From assembly GCA_028753945.1 (NCBI GenBank), contig JAPNXP010000002.1, forward strand, positions 9,052,001 through 9,116,000: a DNA stretch of 64,000 nt. The letters are read 5' to 3'. This DNA comes from Hexactinellida sp. DTS-2022 (taxonomy: Eukaryota > Porifera > Hexactinellida). Positions 33,290 through 45,320 of this stretch are shown piece by piece (the first letter of the stretch is position 1; each line of letters starts with the position of its first letter). The translations under genes were made by a program, and so were the position numbers. Below the pieces are notes generated by a model that was not told the DNA's origin, did not search any database, and saw only the letters and a program-made list of their open reading frames with translations.

Positions 33290-35629
33290 TACTATGAAAG
33301 TTTTCAATCCTCAGGTTATCCGACTTTAAATTAATACCAATACTGTCATAGTTAGTGCAAGTTCCTAGTTGCCATATTGGGAAATATATATTTATGATAA
33401 GTTATATAAGTTATGATAAGTTATGATAAGTTATCACTACCAAGCCTGCAGGGGCGGTTACCACTCTTACGTAACTAGTTGGCCGGTCAAGCCATGCCCA
33501 GACCACTTTAAAACTGCTTCCGCCGGCCCTGCAAGGTTATGTTTGAGAAGTCCATTTCGATCAAGCCAAATAATCAAGAAATAATCAACGAAGTTAATAC
33601 GGATTTCCAGTTTGTTTTCGAACACAAATATTTAATTAATTGATTAATTAAGAGAAAATAAACTTTTCCCAAAACATCCCGAGTAAACAACTTGTAATAA
33701 TTTACAACTCAAATAAGCCCTTAATAATATCCTTTCAAAGGATTTCAAAACCATTGACACCAGTTAATACGAATTAAGGAAACGGCCACCCTTGGTGTTC
33801 GTATTTACGAGGTTCTACTGTATAGAGAGAGCATAAAATAGTATGAATTGCTAGCTGATTGTAAAGAGAAATAGTCATTTGGTACAATCGAAAGGCACAA
33901 AGTGAACTTAGCAATTAATGCTAGTTCTAAATTCAGCATAATAAATCAGCAAAAATTTTTCTAATTAGAAAGTAGTATGTTAAAACGTATAAGGCATCAA
34001 ATATCGATAGGAAGGAGGTGGAGAATGTTTGGTTTGTGAAATCTGTAAGAGCATTGTCTGTAAAAGAGTTAGCAGGTTGTAACGAAGAATTCCGATTCAC
34101 TCTTCACTTCCAGCGAATATCTGTGAGCAGACTGTGCACTGCTAGATCAGAGATATAAAGTTAAATGGAATTAGAGTATCATGGGAAATTGTGGACTTAC
34201 ATGTGTCTGATTGTGAGGAGGCAGAGCATCACAGGACAGAGTACGATCCGATTAACTCCTGACTTCCAAGCTGAAAATCTGTGAACAGACTGTGCCACTG
34301 TGGATCAGAGATATAAAGTTAAATGGAATTAGAGTATCATGGGAAATTGACCTCTCCTGGAAGAATAGTTAGTTAACAATTGAATGAAATATAGGGCGAA
34401 ACGAATTCAGGTAGTGGAACTTGCCTCAGCACATCCACGCAGAATAAAGGACTCAATAGAAAGAGATATTTCAGCGAAATATGTGCCATTGGATAATGGT
34501 TCCTAAGCTCTAAATCTTTTATGTATATCATAATAATTTAAAATAGAAATTCAAAGTAGTTACGGGGGAATCAAGTAAGAAGAGGAACATACCTGTGTCA
34601 TATACAGCGAGAAGATAACGCTTTACACTTTTTGCTTTTGGTGGGGAAACACTTGTATGTTTCTTTATTGGGAATCATCTAATATATGTCGAGCTGTTTT
34701 ACTATAATTGTGAAATTTCCCCACTCATTATATTTGAAACTAGTTTCTTGAATATTCGAGACAAATGAGTTTTTTCATATTTAAATTGTGTTATAGTACT
34801 TAGCCAAGTTATAGTTTTACTATAGTAAAGTGTGCCTCAAATATTATGCAAATCGCCATATAAAACAAAAGTAACAGGCACTCGGTAACCTGCCAATTAA
34901 TTACAAGCAAACCAATTTTACTACAATGCGGTTGCGCTAGTAAACCGAAAAAAGCGAAAGTGGGGTGGAGTATTAAATCAATTAAATTAATAAATTAAGT
35001 TTCGTAATCTAGAGGAGAAAAGGTGATGAACTACTAATGATATAGAGTGCTTTGCCATTGCCATACGGTGCGTTTACTTACATTAAAATGATCTCTAATT
35101 AGCCTAGAGGAAAAATATAAATATAATGTAATGCAAACGTGAATTCCAAGCCAGCTGATCCAGGCTATTCACTTGATTTCACTTAAACATCGGTATTATG
35201 AAATTGTTTTAATCCTGATATGCCGAGATTTAACAATATGCCCTGTTTGATGTACCTTGAGTCGATAATTTTTATCCCAAAAACATGCAAACAACCAATG
35301 GATTGCTGTAATTGCAAGTACAGTCAAAATCAGTTTCTTCTAACCAATTCCATGCATTGAAATAAAGTTGGATAAAATCCGATAGATAGGATAAACCGTT
35401 GAAAATAAAACAAAATTGGAATTTCATATACGTTTAGAATACATATTTAGTTAGAAAAACAACAATTAGTTTGAAAAATGCAGTGTTAGAAAAACCGGTT
35501 TCGAATGTACATCAAGTGCATGCAATCACACCAGGTAGTTACTGAGATTGTAGTTAGAGCCGACTCGCTTTTGGAATGCAACATAAACGCATAGATTAAT
35601 TATGCTTATTAGTATAGACTTACCTTAGT
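33290..35629. other. Mostly unassigned stretch
   Basis: Contains ATAAGTTATG tandem copies near 33398-33436, a possible 83-bp hAT-like piece at 33449-33531 (CAGGGGCGG and CCGGCCCTG ends), and a pogo-like right end GAGGTTCTACTG followed by TA at 33820. The rest shows no repeat partner in the window and no credible exon, though a host intron or promoter cannot be excluded. Confidence 0.35.
34090..34350 (+). repeat. Direct tandem duplication of about 100 bp, 155 bp apart
   Basis: AGATATAAAGTTAAATGGAA plus the bases after it are identical in both units; the upstream halves (AGACTGTGC region) have diverged. It lies in DNA otherwise poor in recognised repeats. Confidence 0.7.
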
Positions 35630-35840
35630 GGTGCCTGGGGGTCTAGATCGCTTCAAAAGCCCATTCTGAGGCAGCTTCCGAGGCCGTTGTCTGCTGACTG
35701 GGGTAATTACGCCTACTCCAGCGATAAACCGATAAAGGAAAAGTACAGTTCGCTTCAGAGGACGGGCGGGTGACCGGGGGTCTGGGCCGCTTCAGAGGCC
35801 GGTATGCTGTTCTAGATCGCTTGGATATTCTGAGGTCATC
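35630..35840. other. GC-rich island with CTTCAGAGG-type repeats
   Basis: GGGGGTCTAGATCGCTTC and GGGGGTCTGGGCCGCTTC are imperfect repeats in a patch clearly richer in G+C than the flanks. The minus-strand 67-codon frame is Arg/Pro-rich and unsupported. Nature unknown. Confidence 0.35.
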
Positions 35841-35881
35841 TAACATTTGAATAGGTGGAAGTAGTTATATAGGCTCCATGG

Positions 35882-36008
35882 CAGAGGCGGCGCCAGGACT
35901 TTCATGTAGGAGAGATCTGGGGGGGCCACACTGTACAACAATTTTATTCTAGGGCGGGGCCAGCCTCCAAAGATGGGGGGGCCATGGGCCCCTTTGGCGC
36001 CACCACTG
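35882..36008. mobile_element. 127-bp non-autonomous hAT element
   Basis: The ends CAGAGGCGGCGCCA and the complement of CAGTGGTGGCGCCA, flanked by a perfect 8-bp duplication CTCCATGG (35874-35881 and 36009-36016). Runs of G in the middle resemble the 27583 fragment. Confidence 0.92.
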
Positions 36009-36437
36009 CTCCATGGTATACTATGGGTAAGCCGTTCATAAATTAAGTGATTATAAACTACAAACATTGTGTAGTGCATGCTACTAGTATTAGAATGTGT
36101 TCAGAATAACATAGAAATATTTCCAAACATTCTCATAAGTAACAGATAAACTCAGGGAGATCTGCGGAAAAGGTAGCTTGTACACCAACGGGAGTACTCA
36201 CAATAAATGGTCAGATAACAAGAACAACAGTTAGTACAAGTGTTATGACAGTCACTTACAAGGAATACAGTCTGTAGTGATATCAAGGGTTGCAAACATT
36301 CTCACAAGGTAACAGTTATTCTTATTCTATATTGTAAGTAGGTAAGAAGATACGCACAAGAAAAAATGATTGAATACTTTCTATGAAACTTTAATAATAT
36401 ACTTTAAATTTGATATTCTATCTCCTTAAAAGCGCAA

Positions 36438-36500
36438 TTGTTTGTTTGTGTGTTTGTGTGTTTGTGTGTTTGTTTGTTTGTGTGTTTGTGTGTTTGTCCC
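36438..36500. repeat. (TGTTTG/TGTG) microsatellite
   Basis: An irregular TGTTTGTGTG run. The context, GCGCAATTGTTTG before it and GTCCCTGAC after it, resembles the starts of the Helitron-like repeats at 39146 and 45727, so this may be another start of that type. Confidence 0.7.
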
Positions 36501-36525
36501 TGACTAGCGCGCTAAGCTTGCTAGA

Positions 36526-36660
36526 CAGGGGCGGTTCAAGACCGGGAGATTTGCCCCGGCCCAACCCGGGTTGTTAATATATCTGTACGAGGCATGCTCC
36601 GAATAAATACTAAATTCCCCTCTCCTGCCCCGGGCTGGGAACATCCTGCGACCGCCCATG
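36526..36660. mobile_element. 135-bp hAT-like MITE
   Basis: The ends CAGGGGCGGTTCAAGACC and the complement of CATGGGCGGTCGCAGG are inverted. Flanks TTGCTAGA and TTGCAAGT share 5 of 8 bases, so the target duplication is decayed. GC-rich interior. Confidence 0.6.
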
Positions 36661-38350
36661 TTGCAAGTTAACTAAATTAAATTTTTTTTTTGGAGAAATT
36701 CTCAGTTATATTATACATATAGGGTTATTTCTTGGAGAACTAGAAGAAACAAAGAAAGAAATGCATTTAAATACTGGTCGTAGTAGACACAGTAAAACGT
36801 AATGAAAATAGAATATATAATCTCGATTTTAGACTGTAAATGAATTATTTGGTATAATCTTGATTTTTAGGAATACGGACAGCGTCGGGATTTTCTCTCA
36901 ATTTTTATTGATAAATGATATACTGTACAACTTTAAAAGTTAAAGAATAAAGGTTACTATTCAATAAATTAAGAGACCACAATGCAATTTCCCAATTATT
37001 GTACATGTATTTATTATTTATAGATACAAGACAATATGTAAATTGAAATATGTATGAGCATGGTTCATATGTGTCTGCAACTAATAATACGTATATTAGT
37101 ATGTACAAGAAGAAAATAAATAAAACGGAGGAAGTTAAAATTTGGCACGGTCTTAGATAAAACAAGTAATTTATTATAATATATAGGCATTAAGTCATAT
37201 TAAGTATATTTAACTCATGTCGATCTTCTTTGTCACTATAGTAGTGAGAATTAGGTAAATCCAAATAAAATATAAGATATTACAGGGATATATCCAAACA
37301 TGCCCCATATGTTTTACGCGTACAAATTTCAGGTAATAAAATGTTGAGGGGGTCTGGGACCATCTTTCAAATAAATATTTACAAAATATTTACACACCTG
37401 TAGCTTTCGGGCTGCCTTTGGACCTATAAAAAGAACAGGTCTAAAATCTAAACATATAATCGCATGTGTAAAGTGATACAAAAGTATATACATAATATTT
37501 GCATCGACATAGATACTAGTGATGTAATTGTATCTAGAACTCTAAGTACTACTAGCCAGGCTTTCATCCAGGAAAAATATTCGCCTAAATTTAGCTTCCT
37601 TTCAAAGATACACGTCTGGACTAGCGCTAGTGGGGTTACATGATCACGGTGTATCATAGATAGCGTCAATATGTATATTATACATAGATTTAATTATTGT
37701 AAGTTAAACTAGATCATGCTTTGTATTGATGTGTATAAAAATATCAAAATAGATGTAGATATAACTGACTGCAAAGGCATACCTCCTTAGAAGCCTAAAA
37801 GGATAAATTAGTTTTTAACATCAAACAATATAGTATTACCTTAGAAAAACTCTGATTTTCGTAGATAGCTTATTATGGCCACGCGAAATATTTTACACAA
37901 AATGGGGCAAATCTAGTAAATCCAATAACTACCAATATATAAATTTCTAATACACCATAATAACATTGATAATTAGCTAACCTGTCTATCAGGCCCCTTT
38001 GGGGTCTGGCAGGTTTCCCTGGTGTTTATGGAAGTCTAAAAACATGCTCTCTCATGATAAAACCGCACAAATAAATTATAATCTAACCGAATAAGTATTT
38101 TTTCAAGTTATTCAATAGTAATATTCGGTTGAGCGAATAATTATCATAATAAATTTTAGATTGCCGAAGCAGAAATCCAAGTTTTCTGAACAAATGATTT
38201 GTTTGAATTAATACTACATAGTATGTTGTCAATATTTAACCAATGGTTTTCTTTTTTCCTTTTCTTTTTGAGGTGGGAATTCTTTAAGAATAATTTATAA
38301 TTTTATTTATATTTATAAGTCAAGCATTTTTCATGACAGGGATTGCACTA
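36661..38350. other. No recognisable feature
   Basis: AT-rich DNA. A weak ATTCGGTTGAGCGAATAA piece near 38133 resembles the 399-bp hAT element interior. CAGGCCCCTTTGGGGTCTGG near 37991 is a local palindrome. No credible coding region; the minus frames at 36905-37165 and 37448-37669 look random. Confidence 0.35.
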
Positions 38351-38916
38351 TAGAGTTCTTCAATAAAGAAGATCCCTTTTAAGGGAAACACTTAGTGAAT
38401 TTTAGGGTAGCTCACGGTGAAAAGGAAGAAATATTTCAATTGCCAATATACAATTGAAAAAGTCCGAAAATATGTCAAGAAAACGAATCCGAATTTTTTT
38501 TTATAAAATTTCACCTTTGAGGTCACTTTTGGGGAAAAAAATAAAAAAAATAAAAAAAAAATTAAAATCATTAAAAAAAAATTCTGCCACAATTGTTGTT
38601 GATTTTGATCATTCTGATTGTTTTGGAAAAATAAGTAAATTTTTCTAGATAATATTTAGATATAATATACACTTTTCAGAAAAGATGATTCAGAGAAATC
38701 TAAAAAAATTTGAAACAAACATATATTTCAAAAAAGGCATATAAGTACCTGTACTAGATCCCATTGGGAGCAGAAATTCGATTTTAAATAATTTTCTTTG
38801 AAAAATATTTTTTTTAGTGAAAAATTAGTATAATTTTCATCAAAAAACACTAAAAATAAAAATTTTAAAAGTACAGTTATAAAATCAAAATTGTGTTCCC
38901 AATGGGAACAGCTAAA

Positions 38917-40091
38917 CAGGGCCGGATTTGGGTTGCGCGGGGCCCGTGGCATATTTTTCCGCGCGGGGCCCCTTGATCATATTGCAAACGATTAAAATTG
39001 GCTTCATTTAGCCCACAGAAAACTGATTTTTGGTTGGATCAATCATGGAGTGCTAGAGAAAATATTGCCTACATACTCATAAAATATTTAAGATTAACGA
39101 AGTTCCTTTTCCTCCCCATGCCATCAACATTTCACATGTGTGTTAACGAAATTAAAACTCGATTGTTGTATGTGGGTATGTTTGTCTGGCTTGTATTCAT
39201 GTGATAGGAGAATAGAAACCGGAATTATAATTGAGATAGAGGCTAGCTTCCAAATAGACATATAGGTAAACAAGTATGCTGATTCTTTTCGCATTTAGAA
39301 ATTTCTAATATCAATATTTATTGTTGTGTTTTTAATAAAGTAAATAAATTGCGGAAAATTCAAAATGAACCCAGAGCCTGGCTTCCAGTTGGTGAAATAG
39401 GTGAACGAGTGAGTGTGCTGATTCCGATTCTCGCATTAAAAAAATTCAACATCAATATTTATTGTAGTTGCTGGCAAAAATGTAATCAAATCGGTGAAAT
39501 TCAAAATTATGGAGTCATATAATTATTGGTTTAGGGAGGGGTAAGGCTGCGTAGCGGCCGTTAACTTGATGTGGTAGCACCGATCCGTCACAAAGCTATC
39601 TAGAAAGAAGGGCTCGTGTTTACGAATAAAGAAATATAGTACATCTGAATTTAGTCTGAAATTCAATACGTCTGCAGAGCCGAGGCACGGGATTAGAACT
39701 TGTCTGGAAAGGGAGTTTAAGAGCGAGCGTAGCGAGTGATTGATTTGGGATCTGGGGGCTTGCCCCCCGATTTTTTTGTAAACTTAATACTTGTTAAATT
39801 CTCAGGACAATTAGTAGAATTTGGATTAATTATTAGTATTAGTAAATAAGACCCTAGTTCATTTAGTCGAAAATCAAAGAATTAGGTCACGTTGGTATGA
39901 TAGTTGCTTCATTGCGCTGGACAAAGAGACTATATAGTAATACTCAAACTATGGCACATAAAGTAGATACATCGAATTTGAACATTTTTTGTCTAAAAAA
40001 ATCTACCCACCGGAGTGTCCCAAGCGCGGGGCCCCCAAAGCGCGGGGCCCTCGGCATATGCCGCATCTGCCGTATGGTAAATCCGGGCCTG
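38917..40091. mobile_element. 1175-bp non-autonomous hAT element
   Basis: The ends CAGGGCCGGATTT and the complement of CAGGCCCGGATTT are flanked by a perfect 8-bp duplication CAGCTAAA (38909-38916 and 40092-40099). Both ends carry GCGCGGGGCCC blocks. The interior includes the Helitron-like repeat at 39146-39621 and a CTGGGGGCTTGCCCCCCG palindrome near 39751. No transposase is left. Confidence 0.93.
39146..39621 (+). repeat. Helitron-like repeat, copy 1 (tentative class)
   Basis: Collinear with 45727-46232: start CTCGATTGTTG and a TG-rich run, ATAGAAACCG, about two units of CAAGTATGCTGATT plus TTTCGCATTTAGAAATTTC, then GCGGCCGTTAACTTGA and a tail AAGGGCTCGTG. The lack of terminal inverted repeats, the TG-rich start and hairpin-like tail suggest a Helitron-type element. 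I could not verify insertion between A and T. Confidence 0.55.
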
Positions 40092-40955
40092 CAGCTAAAT
40101 AGAGTAAGGAACATTTCATAATTGATGTTACTATTCGAAAAAATAATTCTAGATAGTGAAATCATTTTTCCTGGCTAGTATGGATCAGTATAGTATAGAA
40201 ATTTGATTAAGCTATAACCGAGGATATATGAATTCGCAACTTCTAGTATTATGGATATTTACTAGATAGGTATAGAGCAAAATATTGGCTATTTCAACTT
40301 TCTCAAATTCGAATGTTGAAAATTCACTAAGTGTCCCAAAAATGATTTCACTATCTAGAATTATTTTTTCGAATAGTAACATCAATTATGAAATGTTCCT
40401 TACTCTATTTAGCTGTTCCCATTGGGAGCACAATTTTGATTTTATAACTGTACTTTTCAAAATTTTATTTTTAGTGTTTTTTGATGAAAATTATACTAAT
40501 TTTTCACTAAAAAAAATATTTTTCAAAGAAAATTATTTAAAATCGAAATTCTGCTCCCAATGGGATCTAGTACAGGTACTTATATGCCTTTTTTGCAATA
40601 TATGTTTGTTTCAAAAATTTTTAGATTTCTCTGAATCATCTTTTCTGAAAAGTTTATATTATATCTAAATATTATCTTTAAAAATTTTACTTATTTTTCC
40701 AAAACAATCCGAATGATCAAAATCAACAACAATTGTGGCAGAATTTTTTTTTTAATAATTTTAATTTTTTTTTATTTAATTTTTTTCCCAAAAAGTGACC
40801 TCAAAGGTGAAATTTTATAAAAAAAAATTCGGATTCGTTTTCTTGACATATTTTCGGACTTTATCAATTGTATATTGGCAATTGAAATATTTCTTCCTTT
40901 TCACCGTGAGCTACCCTAAAATTCACTAAGTGTTTCCCTTAATAGAAGAACTCTA

Positions 40956-41808
40956 TTTAGCTAAAAGCAGGTTTGAATAATCTATAACACGTTCGTATTA
41001 ACAAGGTTTTTACTATATGTATTAGCAAAATAGTATTTGGTCCAATCAAACAGAACTAATCGGTTGCAACCTTTAGAAATAAAGATGTTTTGTTCAGAAA
41101 TAAATTTAACTCACGTAATATTTCCTGGGGTGAATGGGGAAGGGGGAATGGGCAGTGGCCGTGGAATGACCCTAATAAATAAAGTATTAAAGTCTCGTTT
41201 ATAAGGAAACTCGCCGTTTATCATTTCATTTCTTGCCTCAGTTGTACTATTCTAGATTATTTCCATAACTAATTACTCAAATTAGATTTTGGCATTTGTA
41301 TTCTAAAACTTTGTAAACAAAATACATACGTATTTCAGATCTGTGTGATAGTTATTACTAAATTCTCTAAATATAATATTACCTGCGGGGTGTGAGATAT
41401 CTGAATGAGATATACAAGAAAAAAATGTAAAATTACAGCTGCACCGACAGCATGTCCTTTTTTGGAGGCACTATATTTTGGTCGTTGGTTGATTATAGTG
41501 CCTCCATAAGAAAATGCTGTAAAAATAACTGATTAAAAAACTGATTGAACACAAATAACTGATTGGATGCATAAATTCGACCAATTAAATTACAGCCTCA
41601 GGCCCTCAGTTAGGCATTTTATAACGCACACTTAACAATTGATAGAAAGTCCTTTTATACTAATGAATGCTACTCGATAATCCATACTGGGACAACCCTC
41701 GAGTTTAATTGGTTGAAAGTTTTGTCACCTTCTGGGATGGAAATGTGAATTATCAATATCGTGACCCCAGGTGCACATCTGTTAATAAACTTCTTTGGAG
41801 GGGATACG

Positions 41809-41842
<34 letters not shown>

Positions 41843-42420
41843 TAACCGCAGTCATTTCAATACTGGGCCTAAATGATAAATGTGCCAACTACTTACTGAC
41901 GCTAAAAATGACTGTTTGTTAGTTATCTATTTTTCTAGGTACTCTATACTGGCCAGAGTTTGCATGTTTAAGAGCTAAAAAATTCATAATACTATGCCAA
42001 CGGGTTAAAGATGTGTACTTGGGTCACGAATAACGATTCATCATCAAGTTAGATTAGTTAGGATATAATGTGTTGATTCGGCATACTCGAAAAGTATGCT
42101 GATTTCGAATTTCGCATTTATTTATTTCTAATATGATTATGTTCTATAATCTATACAAAGAGCAAATAAGTTGACAAAAATAAAAATGAACCTATAGGAC
42201 TTGAGTCATCCGTTTCGAAACAAACAAACGAATTAAAGTGGAGAATAAACAACATTAATACTTACCGAATGCATGTGTCTACAAATTGAGCCCCCCTCTG
42301 GCTTCCGAGGGGGACGCCAAATGTTCTGGCCACAATGTCCAGCAGGACGGAGCGTTCGGTTGGGTCACGGCATCAGAGGAAATATCATAATATTTCCATA
42401 TGCTCCCGTGATGGCTTGAA
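40956..42420. other. Unassigned, with a hairpin, microsatellite and repeat fragment
   Basis: Contains a CGGTTGCAACCTT end fragment of the 399-bp hAT type at 41061, the hairpin at 41447-41520, an (AAT)n microsatellite at 41811-41842 and a piece of the Helitron-like subrepeat at 42080-42260 (AAGTATGCTGATTTCGAATT). No gene is supported. Confidence 0.45.
41447..41520. repeat. Hairpin related to that at 21580-21682
   Basis: The inner stem is GGAGGCACTATA (41464-41475) with TATAGTGCCTCC (41494-41505); the outer stem is ACAGCAT with ATGCTGT. The loop is about 18 bases. Compared with 21580-21682 one stem pair differs on both sides in a way that keeps pairing (A-T here, T-A there). Confidence 0.7.
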
Positions 42421-42432
42421 TCCAGGTGAGGC

Positions 42433-42768
42433 ACCCTCGCTCCCCCCAGTGGGAAACTCTCCGCATGGGCCGGGTGAGCCACCCTCGCTCCCCCCAATGG
42501 GAAACTATGCGCCGGGGCCGGGTGAGGCACCCTCGCTCCCCCCAATGGGAAACTCTCCGCCGGGGCCGGGTGAGGCACCCTCGCTCCCCCCAATGGGAAA
42601 CTCTCCGCCGGGGCCGGGTGAGGCACCCTCGCTCCCACCAATGGGAAACTCTCCGCCGGGGCCGGGTGAGGCACCCTCGCTCCCCCCAATGGGAAACTCT
42701 CCGCCGGGGCCGGGTGAGGCACCCTCGCTCCCCCCAATGGGAAACTCTCCGCCGGGGCCGGGGCCGGG
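42433..42768. repeat. 48-bp minisatellite, 7 units, GC-rich
   Basis: Units start ACCCTCGCTCCCCCCAATGG at 42433, 42481, 42529, 42577, 42625, 42673 and 42721, differing by few substitutions. Because 48 is a multiple of three, frames stay open on both strands (for example GEAPSLPPMGNSPPGP on + and PAPAESFPLGGARVPH on -). These frames have no clear start context or continuation into unique protein, so I treat this as a tandem repeat, with a possible repeat-rich exon as the alternative. Confidence 0.88.
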
Positions 42769-43063
42769 TGAGTCATCAATATAATACGCCATTAACAGAC
42801 TATAAACAATTCAGTAGCATAAGATTAGTTAGACTACTAAATGATAATTATCTATAATACAGTCAATTCCCGTTACAACAGTGGTTCCCAACCTTTTTAA
42901 CTCGTGAACCCCATGATACCTAAAAATTTGGTGGTGCACCCAGCACATACCTAAGTTTGAAGGAGTCTATTGAGAAGGGCGTCGATTATAAAAAAAGGAT
43001 GGGGGTGAACATCATATGGTCTCATTAGGATGAAAAGCGTCAGTATGTAATAATATCACAATG

Positions 43064-43809
43064 TTAAGGCTAATCAATATCAGCAAAAAATTATGGTCTC
43101 AGCTTATCCATTGTTTTACTGTAGAACACTTATACATTGTATATAATGAAACAACCATTGAAATTTCCATTTTACAAATACTTTTCTTGAAAATGGATTT
43201 TTTAAATTTCGTAATGTTAAATTCCTATACCCTAGAGGGTTTGCGCCAACATTCCCACAGAAGTGTATATGCAAGATATCAAGTTGAATGTTATTCTATC
43301 GTATAGTTCATGAATAGATCTGTGATTTGTCGGGTTGTATAAGCTCTATCAAATGTAGAAGTATTTTTTTTTTATGTTTTAAAAAAAAATCGGTCAAAAA
43401 ACCCCTCTTTTTTTGGATTTTCAGGGAATTTCGTCACGATTTGGTCGTAAAAGGTGAAGAATGCATCGAAAAGCTTATACAACCCGACAAATCACAGATC
43501 TACTCATAAACTATACGAGCGAAGAGGATTTAACATGATGTCTGGTATATAAACTTCTGGGCGAATGTTGGCGCAAACTCACTTTGTCCGTTTTGGTGTT
43601 TTTTTGAAAAATTTCGTCATAATAGGGGTTAATATTAATAAAAAAAGCAAAAATACCAAAAAATTTAGTTCTAGACCGATTTTAGTAAAAAAAATTTCTG
43701 GATCTATATACTACATATATGGATGTAGTGTTTAATGCAATAAACTGTAAAATGAGTGTATTTTAGATCATAAATATTTATTTTGGTTTCTGATATTGAT
43801 TAGCCTTAA
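43064..43809 (-). repeat. Family C element, copy 2
   Basis: 746 bp with intact TTAA at both edges, TTAAGGCTAATCAATATCAG on the left. It is the reverse complement of 2711-3461. Nested in the 2474-bp hAT element. Confidence 0.88.
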
Positions 43810-44104
43810 TCTATGTATACATGGATTTATAGACGAGCGCCGCAGCGAAGCGAGCGAGAAAAAATTTCTGGGGTGAAGAGGATTTTCGAATATTGTTGAG
43901 TATTACTAACAATTTCTGCCAAAAATATTATGCTGATTTTAGGGAGGATAAAATTATGAGGTGCAGGGCGAATGCCCAAGGTAGGTTGTGAAGTTGTGGT
44001 AAATGAACTATTACGGACCAAACCCTCTTCGAAAAAGCGTCGGGTAACTTACATAAGACAAAAGTAATAAATCAATATAGTCGAGTAATCAGAATTTAAC
44101 TTAT

Positions 44105-45187
44105 AGATTATAACGTGACCTTCGATATATAAGGCCTGAGTGCTAAGCGAAAATTTGTGTACCATGGATTACTTAAAGTGCATTGAAAAATGGAGAATTG
44201 TTCTTTATCCCAATAATTAGCAATGATAGAGCTGAAAAGTGTATTATAACTATATAGGAATATGGTACCCAGGTATACATAGCACCCTCCAGAATTGTGA
44301 TATGTCATCATTTGATGACGTTATGGTTATTTTGGTTGCGAATTATCTTGTTTTTCTAGCATACTTTTAACATAGTTAAACGCGTTATAAATGTTCAAAA
44401 TTGGAACATGGTTATACCCATAACTAGTTGAAAAAAATATATCGAAATTATAAATGGAATGTTGACACATTCCTCGGTTGCCATGGAAATGTATATTTCC
44501 TAAAATGTGTCATAACTCAAAAACTATGAATGTTATGTAAACTAGGCTGTTACTGATCTGTCCGGAATAGGTAACTTCCTATTCATTGATAATACATTTT
44601 ATATGCCTAACTTCAATCATCTTTGAGATAGTGAGTCATTACCTAATAATGAATTAAGTGTTAATTATGTCATGATCTCAAAAGTTATTGAAGTTAGGCA
44701 TATAAAATGTATTATCAATGAATAGGAAGTTACCTATTCCGGACACATCAGTACCAGCCTAGTTTACATAACATTCATAGTTTTTGAGTTATGACACATT
44801 TAGGAAATATACATTTCCATGGCAACCGAGGAATGTGTCAACATTCCATTTATAATTTGATATATTTTTTTCAACTAGTTATGGGTATAACCATGTTCCA
44901 ATTTTGAACATTTATAACGCGTTTAACTATGTTAAAAGTATGCTAGAAAAACAAGATAATTCGCAACCAAAATAACCATAACGTCATCAGATGATGACAT
45001 ATCACAATTCTGGAGAGTGCTATGTTTACCTGGGTACCATATTCCTATATAGTTATAATACACTTTTCAGCTCTATCATTGCTAATTATTGGGATAAAGA
45101 ACAATTCTCCATTTTTCAATGCACTTTAAGTAATCCATGGTTCAAACCAGCACTCAGGCCTTATATATCGAAGGTCACGATTATAAC
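44105..45187. mobile_element. Near-perfect palindromic element of 1.08 kb
   Basis: Arms of about 500 bp (44105-44620 and 44676-45187) are close inverse complements with a spacer of about 55 bp. Identical MMTYHNSG... open frames on each arm are a result of the symmetry. The high arm identity suggests recent formation or arm-to-arm gene conversion. A diverged arm piece is at 28141-28190. Confidence 0.88.
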
Positions 45188-45242
45188 TATATTTTATAAA
45201 CTTTATTTTAAAATGCTCAATATTCACTCCACTCCATCTCCC

Positions 45243-45320
45243 GTGCACCCCCGAGATGTGTCCCGTGCACCCCCGAGATGTGTCCCGTGCACCCCCGAGA
45301 TGTGTCCCGTGCACCCCCAA
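45243..45320. repeat. 22-bp tandem repeat, 3.5 units
   Basis: Units of GTGCACCCCCGAGATGTGTC plus CC. It lies just inside the right terminus of the 2474-bp hAT element, and hAT ends often carry such subterminal repeats. Confidence 0.9.

Larger units (their letters stand above)
38351..40955. mobile_element. Large foldback element with about 550-bp arms
   Basis: The left arm (38351-38910) and right arm (40415-40955) are close inverse complements, starting TAGAGTTCTTC and continuing through AAGGGAAACACTTAGTG and ACCTCAAAGGTGAAATT-type sequence. A second, inner inverted pair of about 80 bp (40093-40172 and 40338-40415) flanks a core that matches 5835-5950. A 1175-bp hAT element sits between the outer and inner left arms. 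The open frames in the arms mirror each other and are not genes. Confidence 0.85.

Noticed and set aside
36905-37669. Minus-strand frames of 86 and 73 codons
   Set aside because: Random-looking AT-rich translations with no partner or domain.
42279-42857. Four overlapping Pro/Gly-rich frames on both strands
   Set aside because: All arise from the 48-bp repeat whose length is a multiple of three; none continues into unique protein sequence.
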